A stretch of DNA of 64,000 nt from Dehalococcoidia bacterium (GTDB lineage Bacteria; Chloroflexota; Dehalococcoidia; Lucifugimonadales; UBA3495). The DNA lies in NCBI GenBank assembly GCA_022827095.1, contig JAJDTP010000005.1:558001-622000 (forward strand). The letters run 5' to 3'. Each line of letters begins with the position of its first letter. Position 1 is the stretch's first letter. The position numbers and the translations under genes were made by a program. Below the pieces are notes generated by a model. The model searched no databases. It saw nothing but the letters and a program-made list of their open reading frames with translations, and had not been told where the DNA came from. Shown one piece after another: positions 1 through 6,441 of this stretch.

Positions 1-826
1 AGAGGTACAGCTCCTGGCGGACGGCCTCCCGGTCGCCGGAGAAAGTTCCGGCGAGACTGTTCGCGTAGTTGAACCGGGCGTCCAGCGGCGACGATGCGAC
101 GGAAGCAACTTGTGACAATTGTTCCCGATAGGCGTCAAGATGGTCCGGTTCGTCGAGAACATTGATGGCCCACCCGGGGCACCCGCGAGCTAACCTCGCC
201 AGCCGGCGGGCCTGATCGGGCTCGACCTCTCGGTTGGATACGAGGTACTCGCTCAGCGCCTCGCCGGGCATTGGTCGCAGCGGCAGCATCCGGCAGCGCG
301 ATCGTATGGTCGGCAGAATTGCGTCTTCGTTGGTGGTAAGCAGAAGCACCAGAACTTGGGGCGGCGGTTCCTCCAGGGTTTTCAACAGGGCGTTGGCCGG
401 CTCGCTCTGTCCTGCGGCCAGAGTTTCGGCGCCGTCGAAGATCACTACCTTCCATGAGCCTTCCACCGGCGTGACGGCGAGGAAGCTCTCCGCTTCGCGC
501 ACCTGCTCAATGCTGATTCGAGTGGCGACCCTGGGATCTCCGCCAACCGCTACGGTCTTGAGATCGGCGAACACACCACGACGTATCCGTTGGCAGGGTT
601 CGCAATTGCCGCACGGTCCACTGGAGTCGCCAGGCTCCGCAAACATGGACCCCGCTTGTTGCCCGCCAAGTACCGCGCAATTGACAGCGGCGGCCATATC
701 CAAAGCCAGCGTCATCTTGCCAACGTGCGGAGGACCCGACAGCAGGTAGGCGTGGGCCAGCCGTCCGGACTGCAAGCCAGTGTCCAACTGCCTCAGCAGG
801 TGGTCCTGCCCGATGGTCGACCACAC
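1..826 (-). CDS. holB: DNA polymerase III delta' subunit (partial, C-terminus beyond left edge)
   Basis: This is the clamp-loader delta' subunit, which helps load the sliding clamp during replication. Reading the minus strand from a GTG at 826 gives an uninterrupted frame to the window edge. It contains a P-loop-like GPPHVGKMT segment around residue 27, a four-Cys zinc-type motif (C-G-N-C-E-P-C preceded by Cys further upstream), the run LLKTLEEPP, and the clamp-loader Ser-Arg-Cys motif in TIRSRCRML. The P-loop carries GKM rather than GKT, consistent with delta' being a non-hydrolysing member of the complex. The start is 48 bases downstream of the lysA stop and in the same frame, so the two are probably co-transcribed. 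ATG-initiated ORFs here (for example 234-749 on plus) are shadows. The carboxy end is missing. Confidence 0.88.
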   Translation of the reverse strand, partial: MWSTIGQDHLLRQLDTGLQSGRLAHAYLLSGPPHVGKMTLALDMAAAVNCAVLGGQQAGSMFAEPGDSSGPCGNCEPCQRIRRGVFADLKTVAVGGDPRVATRISIEQVREAESFLAVTPVEGSWKVVIFDGAETLAAGQSEPANALLKTLEEPPPQVLVLLLTTNEDAILPTIRSRCRMLPLRPMPGEALSEYLVSNREVEPDQARRLARLARGCPGWAINVLDEPDHLDAYREQLSQVASVASSPLDARFNYANSLAGTFSGDREAVRQELYL

Positions 827-874
827 GCTGCTTGCTTCGTTGCCTATCTGGCGGAGGTCTGCCGAGTGGCCGGC

Positions 875-2188
875 TTACAGGTCACACAGCATCATGTCCG
901 CGTAGGACTCGCGCCGGCGGATCAGCCGGCTCTGGCCATCGTTGACCAGCACGATAGGCGGGCGCGGGTTCAGGTTGTAGTTGCTGGCCATGGAGGGGCA
1001 GTAGGCGCCGGCGGCTGGGATGGCGATCACGTCGCCCGCCGCCGGAGTGGGTAGCAGGATGTCCGAGGCCAGGACATCGCCCGATTCGCAATACTTGCCG
1101 GCGATGGTCACGGTGGCATCCGGTTCGGCAGCGGGACGGTTGGCCGACAGCACCTCGTAGGAAGCCTGGTACAGCGCCGGCCGAATGTTGTCCCCCATCC
1201 CACCATCGACGCTGACGTAGGTGCGCACGCCCGGTATCTCTTTGATCGCGCCGATGCGATACAGCGCGACCCCGGCCGGCCCGATGATGGAACGCCCCGG
1301 CTCGATTACCAGCGACGGCTGTTCCATGCCCAGCTCTTCGCAGGTTGCGGCCAGCGTGCTCACGATGGCCTCAGCGTAGTCGTCTGGGCTCGGCGGCTGG
1401 TCGTTCCGAGTGTACGCGATGGCGAATCCGCCGCCCGGGCTGAACTCCTGAAGATAGAGTCCTTGCTCGCGCATTCCGGCGGCGAACCGAAGCACCAAAT
1501 CCGTCGCCGCCTGGTACGGCTCCAGCTCGAAAATGGGCGAACCCAGGTGGAAATGGAGACCCTGGAGATTGAGGTGCGGTGCTGCGATAGCCTGGGTGAC
1601 CGCCTTTTCGGCATCACCGGTTTGGATGGAGAATCCAAACTTGGAGTCAATGATACCCGTGGTTGTGTAAGCGTGCGTGTGCGGGTCGATGCCCGGCGAC
1701 ACCCGCACCAGGATATCCTGGGTTTTGCCGGTCTCGGCGCAAATTCGTTCCAGCAGGTCCAGCTCGTGGAAGCTGTCCACCACGACGCGGCCGATGCCTG
1801 CGGCAACCGCTTCCTCCAACTCGGCCGGGGTCTTGTTGTTGCCGTGGAAATAGACCCTTTCCAACGGTACTTCGCCGGCCATCGCCACGGCCAGCTCTCC
1901 GCCCGATACCACGTCCAGTCCCAGGCCCTCCTCGGCGAAGATGCGCGCAAGCGCGGGGTTGATGTATGCCTTGGAGGCGTACACGGCCTGCGCGTTGGCG
2001 TAGCGTGATGCGAATGCGCCCGCGAACTGCCGGCATTTGGAGCGCAAGGTTGCCTCGTCCAGGACGTACAGCGGCGTGCCGTATTCTTCCACCAATTCGA
2101 CGGCGTCGCACCTCCCGATGGTGAGATGCCCCGCGGGGTTGGTGTCGGTGGTGTCGGGAAAAACGTGGGCAATATGTTGCGGCAGCAT
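875..2188 (-). CDS. lysA: diaminopimelate decarboxylase
   Basis: This PLP enzyme decarboxylates meso-diaminopimelate to L-lysine, the last step of lysine synthesis. The chain shows the family layout: the PLP lysine in YASKAY (about residue 73 from the chosen start), HFHLGSP, the glycine-rich GGGFAIAY, EPGRSIIGPAG, the active-site Cys in CESGD and the C-terminal GAYCPSMASNYN. An in-frame ATG at 2236 would add 16 residues. The ATG at 2188 is preferred because the protein from MLPQH onward aligns with the decayed copy at 4442-4590, and similarity stops there. Length (about 437 residues) is normal. It is followed directly by holB on the same strand. Confidence 0.95.
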   Translation of the reverse strand: MLPQHIAHVFPDTTDTNPAGHLTIGRCDAVELVEEYGTPLYVLDEATLRSKCRQFAGAFASRYANAQAVYASKAYINPALARIFAEEGLGLDVVSGGELAVAMAGEVPLERVYFHGNNKTPAELEEAVAAGIGRVVVDSFHELDLLERICAETGKTQDILVRVSPGIDPHTHAYTTTGIIDSKFGFSIQTGDAEKAVTQAIAAPHLNLQGLHFHLGSPIFELEPYQAATDLVLRFAAGMREQGLYLQEFSPGGGFAIAYTRNDQPPSPDDYAEAIVSTLAATCEELGMEQPSLVIEPGRSIIGPAGVALYRIGAIKEIPGVRTYVSVDGGMGDNIRPALYQASYEVLSANRPAAEPDATVTIAGKYCESGDVLASDILLPTPAAGDVIAIPAAGAYCPSMASNYNLNPRPPIVLVNDGQSRLIRRRESYADMMLCDL

Positions 2189-2356
2189 GGGACGCTCCGG
2201 TGGGCCGATTGGCATGATGGGAGCGTAATTTAGCACAGCCTACCGTTTCCGTCATTCGGACGCTGGTCGGCGTTCATGGTGGCCCGCCGTCATGGCCCGC
2301 AGGCAATCTGCCGGGTCGACTCCATCTGGTGGAGCGACGACCGTCCCTGCCGAGCG

Positions 2357-2881
2357 TCAACCCAGCGTGATGACTCCCCGGCCGACCAAGTCTTCGATGG
2401 TTTGCCGTGCCGAATCGGGGGTTACGCCCAGTTCGGCGGCGAGCGCACTCACCGATACGTTGCCGTCAGCCTGAACCACCCGATCCATGACCTGCTGCTC
2501 AAGCTCGCTGAGTTGAGCTTGGGCCGGAACCGGGGTCTGGGTGGGCGCTAGAGGTGGGAGGCTCATCTGCCGGGGTGCGTTTGTAGAGCTCGAAGGGCTC
2601 GTGCTTTGCGTTGCGGCCCTTTGCTGGCGCGGGTTTGAGGACCCTTTACCTTCTTGGAATCTCATGTAGGCCACCACGCCACCGGCCGCCAGGCCAGCCA
2701 CTACCGGAAGCATCAGAAAGAAAATGCCGAACCTCATCGCCAGGAAGCCGCCCACCAGGAAGCCAAGGGCCAATCCGCTCAAAACGACGATCAGCAAACC
2801 TCTCGAGTTGTAGCCACCTGCCAGTTCGACCAAGTCGTCAACTACTCTTCGCAGCTTATCGTTGTTCATGTTCCACACCAC
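2357..2881 (-). CDS. small membrane protein with C-terminal winged-helix-like domain
   Basis: The function is not recognised. The 174-residue chain has a short charged N-terminus, two closely spaced hydrophobic segments (about residues 27-47 and 51-72, rich in Gly and Ala), a Ser/Pro/Thr/Gln-rich linker (about 75-120), and a C-terminal segment of about 50 residues. That segment has the pattern LSELEQQVMDRVV, then VSVSALAAELGVTPDSARQ, then a short strand ending in GVITLG, and looks like a compact winged helix-turn-helix. A membrane-tethered DNA-binding or protein-binding role is possible but inferred. A second in-frame ATG four codons in may be the true start. It lies 4 bases after the stop of the next gene upstream (2886-3344), so the pair is probably one transcript. 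Confidence 0.7.
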   Translation of the reverse strand: MVWNMNNDKLRRVVDDLVELAGGYNSRGLLIVVLSGLALGFLVGGFLAMRFGIFFLMLPVVAGLAAGGVVAYMRFQEGKGSSNPRQQRAATQSTSPSSSTNAPRQMSLPPLAPTQTPVPAQAQLSELEQQVMDRVVQADGNVSVSALAAELGVTPDSARQTIEDLVGRGVITLG

Positions 2882-2885
2882 CGGA

Positions 2886-3344
2886 TCAGGGGTTCAACGT
2901 GACCGTCATCGGCGCGTTGGGCGAGGCACTATAAAGAAGGGAGTGGCGAGCGCAGGCGACCGCGTCCAGGAACTCCGTGGGCAGCCCACCTTGCAATATT
3001 CCAGTGCTCATCCTCACGCGTTCTTCGCCGCCGGCATTCACAATGATCAACTCGTTGCGTCCAAAAAACCACACCAACAGGTAGATCAGCCCGGGTACGA
3101 TGAACAAGAGCAACAAGATGAAAAACCATCGGAAGGAAAATGCCTCCCGAAATCGCCCGTAGGTGGCTGAATCCACCATGTCCAAAGGTATCCACAGGTT
3201 GTGTGTGTCACCTGAACGGGAGAACGTCGCGATCACCCGATGGGTCGTGACAGTCAGGTATGAGCGAACACGACCACCAGGACCGCCGCCCTGTGTCGTC
3301 GTTGACCAGATTTCCGTTTCTCCAGGGCACAAAGCGAATGGCAT
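2886..3344 (-). CDS. hypothetical membrane protein with PH-like fold pattern
   Basis: This 152-residue protein has an N-terminal beta-rich stretch (ETEIWSTTTQGGG, YLTVTTHRVIATFSR) resembling bacterial PH-like domains. A strongly hydrophobic hairpin follows (about residues 70-92, FFILLLLFIVPGLIYLLVWFF), then a soluble tail with RNELIIVNAGGEERVRMSTG. This pattern is seen in bacterial membrane proteins with a split PH domain; that assignment is tentative. A strong ribosome-binding site (GGAGGAG) sits just before the ATG at 3344. It is the first gene of a probable two-gene minus-strand unit with the winged-helix membrane protein downstream. Confidence 0.65.
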   Translation of the reverse strand: MPFALCPGETEIWSTTTQGGGPGGRVRSYLTVTTHRVIATFSRSGDTHNLWIPLDMVDSATYGRFREAFSFRWFFILLLLFIVPGLIYLLVWFFGRNELIIVNAGGEERVRMSTGILQGGLPTEFLDAVACARHSLLYSASPNAPMTVTLNP

Positions 3345-3488
3345 GAGCTCCTCCCGAGTCTTCAGCTCTTGAGCAAGTCCGGTAACGGCAGGCGGCAGGG
3401 CACATTGCTGCTCCTGTCGTTGGCGGCCGTCTTCCCTCTAAGGGATAGTGGACTTTTGAAACCGTAACCAGATGTCGCCTTGATGTCC

Positions 3489-3504
3489 ATAGACTATAGT
3501 CTAT
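3489..3504. promoter_or_regulatory. perfect 16-bp palindrome, operator-like
   Basis: ATAGACTATAGTCTAT is its own reverse complement and lies in the most AT-rich part of the neighbourhood, 145 bases upstream of the start of the minus-strand gene at 3344. The size and symmetry suit a dimeric repressor site. The protein that might bind it is unknown; the XRE regulator at 4056 is the nearest candidate. Confidence 0.4.
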
Positions 3505-3969
3505 TTGACTGATAATCTATATTCTATTACCCTATACCAGCCGTTGCGGATTGAACGTTGACCGAAGCGCCGTTGGCCGCTATTCGCCCGTACTGGTCCT
3601 CGGGGACAGTCTCGCCAAGAGGCGTCCTCGTCCGCCGGTAGCTGTACGCCCGCAAGCTTGGGGTCGGCAGCGCGAAGCCGTTGCCGAGTGCAGTTGCGTC
3701 GCGACTGCGACGTTAGAGGCAAGATTGTCGCACCTCTGCCATACCGGCCGGCTGAGCCATGCGAACCAGGAGAGCCATCATGAACAGTAATTTCAGTATG
3801 CACGTTCGATGCCGCGAAAGAAGCCACAGGATGCGTGAAACCGTCCTCCACCGATCCGACGAGCATTGACTCACTACTGCGCTGTGCCTTCACAGAGCCG
3901 GCCTCGACGGGTCTGCTGATTGGTTGGCATTTGGCCCGATTTCCAGATTGCGTTTCTTTGAATAGCGGC

Positions 3970-4048
3970 TCCTGACATCACTATGAGCAACATTTTCCTT
4001 ACCGTGCCTGGACAGTCGGTACGGACAGAGGGCACTCAGATGTCAGGA
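3970..4048. promoter_or_regulatory. inverted-repeat half sites upstream of the XRE regulator
   Basis: TCCTGACATC at 3970-3979 and its exact reverse complement GATGTCAGGA at 4039-4048 flank the presumed promoter region of the small HTH gene starting at 4056. Separated 10-base arms of this kind are common for self-regulating XRE repressors. That use is inference. Confidence 0.4.
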
Positions 4049-4055
4049 CACAGTC

Positions 4056-4262
4056 ATGGGACGTTATCAAAGGGCCTTTGGCCAGTACATACGACAATTA
4101 CGCAATCAACGCGATTACAGACAGGAAAGGTTGGCGTTGGAATGCGGCATCCATGCCACCTATTTGTCTGGCATTGAACGCGGCATCCGCAATCCGTCGC
4201 TGAAGATCATCCGCGCGCTGGCCATAGGGCTGGGCGTTGCGGTGAGCGAACTATTCGATTGA
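4056..4262 (+). CDS. small XRE-family helix-turn-helix regulator
   Basis: The 68-residue protein is almost entirely a Cro/C1-type HTH. It has a first helix with FGQYIRQLRNQRDY, the HTH pair RQERLALECGIHATYLSGIERG, and the usual closing NPSLKIIRALAIGLGVAVSELF. It has no extra effector domain and probably acts as a dimeric DNA-binding repressor. It stands alone between two gene-poor stretches; the inverted repeat at 3970/4039 immediately upstream could be its own operator. The size is typical of stand-alone XRE proteins tied to mobile or toxin loci, but no partner gene is visible here. Confidence 0.85.
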   Translation: MGRYQRAFGQYIRQLRNQRDYRQERLALECGIHATYLSGIERGIRNPSLKIIRALAIGLGVAVSELFD

Positions 4263-4441
4263 GGCGTGCGGCCGCTCTCGGTTAATGGGAGCAGAAATCG
4301 TTCGTATCTGCCCCTCTGCTATACCCGCGGCGCGATGTGCCCGCGTCACGCGGAGGAGGAGCGAGGTGAGCTTACGTGACCGCCGCTGATACCAACGTCG
4401 CCCAGTATAGCCAAGAGAGCTGGCGCCTGCTGGTGCAGGTC

Positions 4442-4590
4442 GACGCAGAGTTGCCTCGTCCAGGACGTAAAGCGGCGTGCTGAATTTCTCCGCCAACTTA
4501 ACGGCGTCGCACCCGCCTATCGTGAGATGCCCCGCGGGGTTGGTGTCGTTAGTGTCGGGAAAAACGTGCGTCAGGTGCCGGGGCAGCGTG
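4442..4590 (-). pseudogene. decayed duplicate of the lysA 5' end
   Basis: About 149 bases closely resemble the start of lysA at 2045-2188 on the same strand. The translated fragment has HVFPDTNDTNPAGHLTIG, then CDAVKLAEKFSTPLYVLDEATLR, against HVFPDTTDTNPAGHLTIG and PLYVLDEATLR in lysA. The ATG matching the chosen lysA start has become ACG, and similarity ends after the TLR codons, where unrelated sequence begins. It therefore cannot make decarboxylase. The many scattered substitutions mean the copy is not recent, or came from a related strain. It lies about 2.3 kb from the intact gene. Confidence 0.85.
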
Positions 4591-4673
4591 GTGTAAGAGC
4601 TCCAATCGCGTGTCGAGATTTTGAGTGGTTCAGCATACCGGCCGGATCATTGGCGTCCCGAAGGCACAAACAT

Positions 4674-4701
4674 GAACCCGCCGAATTACCCCGGCGGGCT
4701 C
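4674..4701 (-). terminator. possible terminator after the collagen-like gene
   Basis: A 7-bp GC stem (CCCGCCG at 4677-4683 pairing with CGGCGGG at 4692-4698) lies about 45 bases beyond the stop of the minus-strand collagen-like gene. The following T-rich tract is weak, so intrinsic termination is uncertain. Confidence 0.4.
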
Positions 4702-4746
4702 AAATGATCGACGCCTGTTGGCCGGCTACACCGGATAGTGGTTGCC

Positions 4747-5466
4747 TTACGTCAGGCGGTTGCGCCGCGAAAACGCCACGATCGACACGATCAGCGCCAG
4801 GAGCGCCAACACAACGGCGACGCCAGCCGCGGCGAGGGTGTAAAGCCCGTAGTCATCGGACTCTCCCGCTTGGCCCGGAGGGCCCGGCTCACCTTCCGGT
4901 CCCGGCGCGCCCTGCGGACCTGCTGGCCCCGGAAGGCCGGATTTTCCCTGCGGTCCCGCCGGCCCTTGTGGGCCTTCCGGACCCCGCTCACCCCGTGGGC
5001 CGGCAGGACCTGCAACCGCTACGACCGTTGGAGCCATTGATTGCGCGGGGATCGGCGTCGACGTGGGAACCGGGGTTGCAACCGTACTCGGCGCGGGGCG
5101 CGCTCCTAACCCGGCCCGCAACTCCAAATCGGCCTGAAGGAACCCGGCCCGCCAGGACATGTCCACGTCCGCGATTTGGCCGTCGATCACGAAGTAGACC
5201 GGCCCGACGCCCGGCGGCTCTGGCACCTGCAACGGACCGAACCGCCCGTCGTTTCGCGCGGTGGTTCGACTTAACCGCACATCTCCCTGCATCGCCTCGA
5301 TCAGTGTCCCCGGGCGCACCAACTCTCCGTCCAGCCAGGCGGTGCCAGCCAGAACGGTCGGCGGCATGGGCGGCGACTGTGCCGACACCGTGGCGTGTGA
5401 CACCGCGCCGAACAGCGTCAGCGCAACAACTGCAATAGCGAAAATCAGCCATGGGGCCCGGATCAT
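4747..5466 (-). CDS. membrane-anchored collagen-like (Gly-X-Y) protein
   Basis: The 239-residue protein starts with a signal peptide (hydrophobic to about residue 25, cleavage likely near SHATVSAQ). A small domain of about 85 residues follows, then a Pro/Thr-rich linker and a run of 17 uninterrupted Gly-X-Y triplets (about residues 153-203). It ends in one transmembrane helix (about 209-231) with a basic tail RRNRLT. The architecture predicts an exported protein held in the membrane by its C-terminus, the collagen-like rod projecting outside and carrying the N-terminal domain. Collagen-like segments in bacteria trimerise and often serve in adhesion; the role here is inference. The N-terminal domain is not recognised. 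No sortase signal is present. Upstream is a non-coding stretch. Confidence 0.85.
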   Translation of the reverse strand: MIRAPWLIFAIAVVALTLFGAVSHATVSAQSPPMPPTVLAGTAWLDGELVRPGTLIEAMQGDVRLSRTTARNDGRFGPLQVPEPPGVGPVYFVIDGQIADVDMSWRAGFLQADLELRAGLGARPAPSTVATPVPTSTPIPAQSMAPTVVAVAGPAGPRGERGPEGPQGPAGPQGKSGLPGPAGPQGAPGPEGEPGPPGQAGESDDYGLYTLAAAGVAVVLALLALIVSIVAFSRRNRLT

Positions 5467-5957
5467 TGATTCGCCTCCTCCGGCGCAGAGTTGCCAAGGT
5501 AGATGGGTGCTCAGACGCTCGTCAACATCGTCTACCGCCCGGTTTTACGTCGCCAAGGGATGGCTGAGGATCGAGCGAATACTGTTGATGTTGGAGTGCA
5601 GGACACAGTCGGTCACGGTAAGGGACAGCCACAACGCCGCTTTCCAATAATGCCATTACGACGGACGCTGTGTCCCCGGTTTTCGCGGTGACGTTTGTAA
5701 ATCTGAACGGGCGGCGCACGTTGAGGGTCGACCGTGGGCGCATGAGTTGCGTTCCGACGGCAATGTCGACGTTCCTGCGGACCTGCAAGCGTCGCTGTCT
5801 CTTCTGCCGCCAATTCAGATTGACCGTCTGCCGGCGCGCCGTCTATACTGCCGCACGAACGAAATCGACGACGCTGACCGCTGTGGATTCGTTGCGCTTA
5901 CGACCTCACCCTTGTCGCCGCCAACCTGGCGGTCGTTCCTGATAGAGGAGGTGTATT
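5467..5957. other. intergenic stretch between divergent genes
   Basis: No supported gene is seen in these 491 bases. The small open frames on both strands lack motifs. The only feature I can support is the promoter at 5820-5849 driving the molybdenum hydroxylase operon. Confidence 0.6.
5820..5849 (+). promoter_or_regulatory. sigma70-type promoter for the molybdenum hydroxylase operon
   Basis: TTGACC (5820-5825) and TATACT (5844-5849) are separated by 18 bases, close to the housekeeping consensus. Transcription would start near 5857, about 100 bases before the first gene of the operon at 5958. Confidence 0.7.
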
Positions 5958-6437
5958 TTGCCGAACAAAGTACCCATCACGGTTGCCGTGAATGGCCGCT
6001 CGCATTCCGCTGAAGTTGAACCCCGCACACTTCTGGTCCACTTCCTGCGGGAGACCCTGAATTTGACCGGCACCAAGATTGGTTGCGACACCAGCCAGTG
6101 TGGCGCCTGCGTTGTCAAGATGAACGGGGTAACCGTCAAATCGTGCACCGCCTTCGCAGTGCAGGCCGATGGCGCAGAGGTCACCACGATCGAGGGGCTG
6201 GCCGACGGGGGGAACCTCACCGCCGTCCAGGAGGCCTTCTGGAACAACCATGGCCTCCAGTGTGGCTATTGCACCGCCGGCATGATCATGACGGTCACCG
6301 AGATCATCGAGCGCAACCCCAACCCGTCGGCCGAGGAAGTTCGGGCCGGACTGGAAGGGAATATGTGCCGCTGCACCGGATACAACAACATCGTCAGGGC
6401 CGCTCTGGCCGCCGCCGCTGCCGGGCAAGGAGGCTGA
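5958..6437 (+). CDS. molybdenum hydroxylase small subunit, [2Fe-2S] protein (CoxS/XdhA-like)
   Basis: This is the electron-transfer subunit of a xanthine-oxidase-family enzyme, passing electrons from the Mo site to FAD through two [2Fe-2S] clusters. The plant-type cluster ligands are C43, C48, C51 and C63. The second cluster ligands are C102, C105, C137 and C139 in QCGYCTAGM and MCRCTGY. Length (159 residues) is typical. The start is a TTG at 5958 with a very strong ribosome-binding site (AGGAGGTG) immediately upstream. It is followed four bases later by the large subunit. The gene order small-large-medium differs from the medium-small-large order common in classical cox operons. Confidence 0.93.
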   Translation: MPNKVPITVAVNGRSHSAEVEPRTLLVHFLRETLNLTGTKIGCDTSQCGACVVKMNGVTVKSCTAFAVQADGAEVTTIEGLADGGNLTAVQEAFWNNHGLQCGYCTAGMIMTVTEIIERNPNPSAEEVRAGLEGNMCRCTGYNNIVRAALAAAAAGQGG

Positions 6438-6441
6438 TGCC

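Larger units (their letters stand above)
3345..4055. other. gene-poor intergenic stretch
   Basis: I find no convincing gene in these 711 bases. The longest open frame (3501-3893, minus) has a composition typical of shadow translation and no recognisable motif. The stretch is locally AT-rich around 3480-3540, unlike its surroundings. It contains a perfect 16-base palindrome (3489-3504) and, at its right end, a 10-base inverted repeat just upstream of the XRE regulator. With the lysA remnant further right it looks like an eroded or recently rearranged segment. Confidence 0.6.

Noticed and set aside
3501-3893. 130-residue ORF on the minus strand
   Set aside because: No motif, no ribosome-binding site and a random composition; best regarded as chance.
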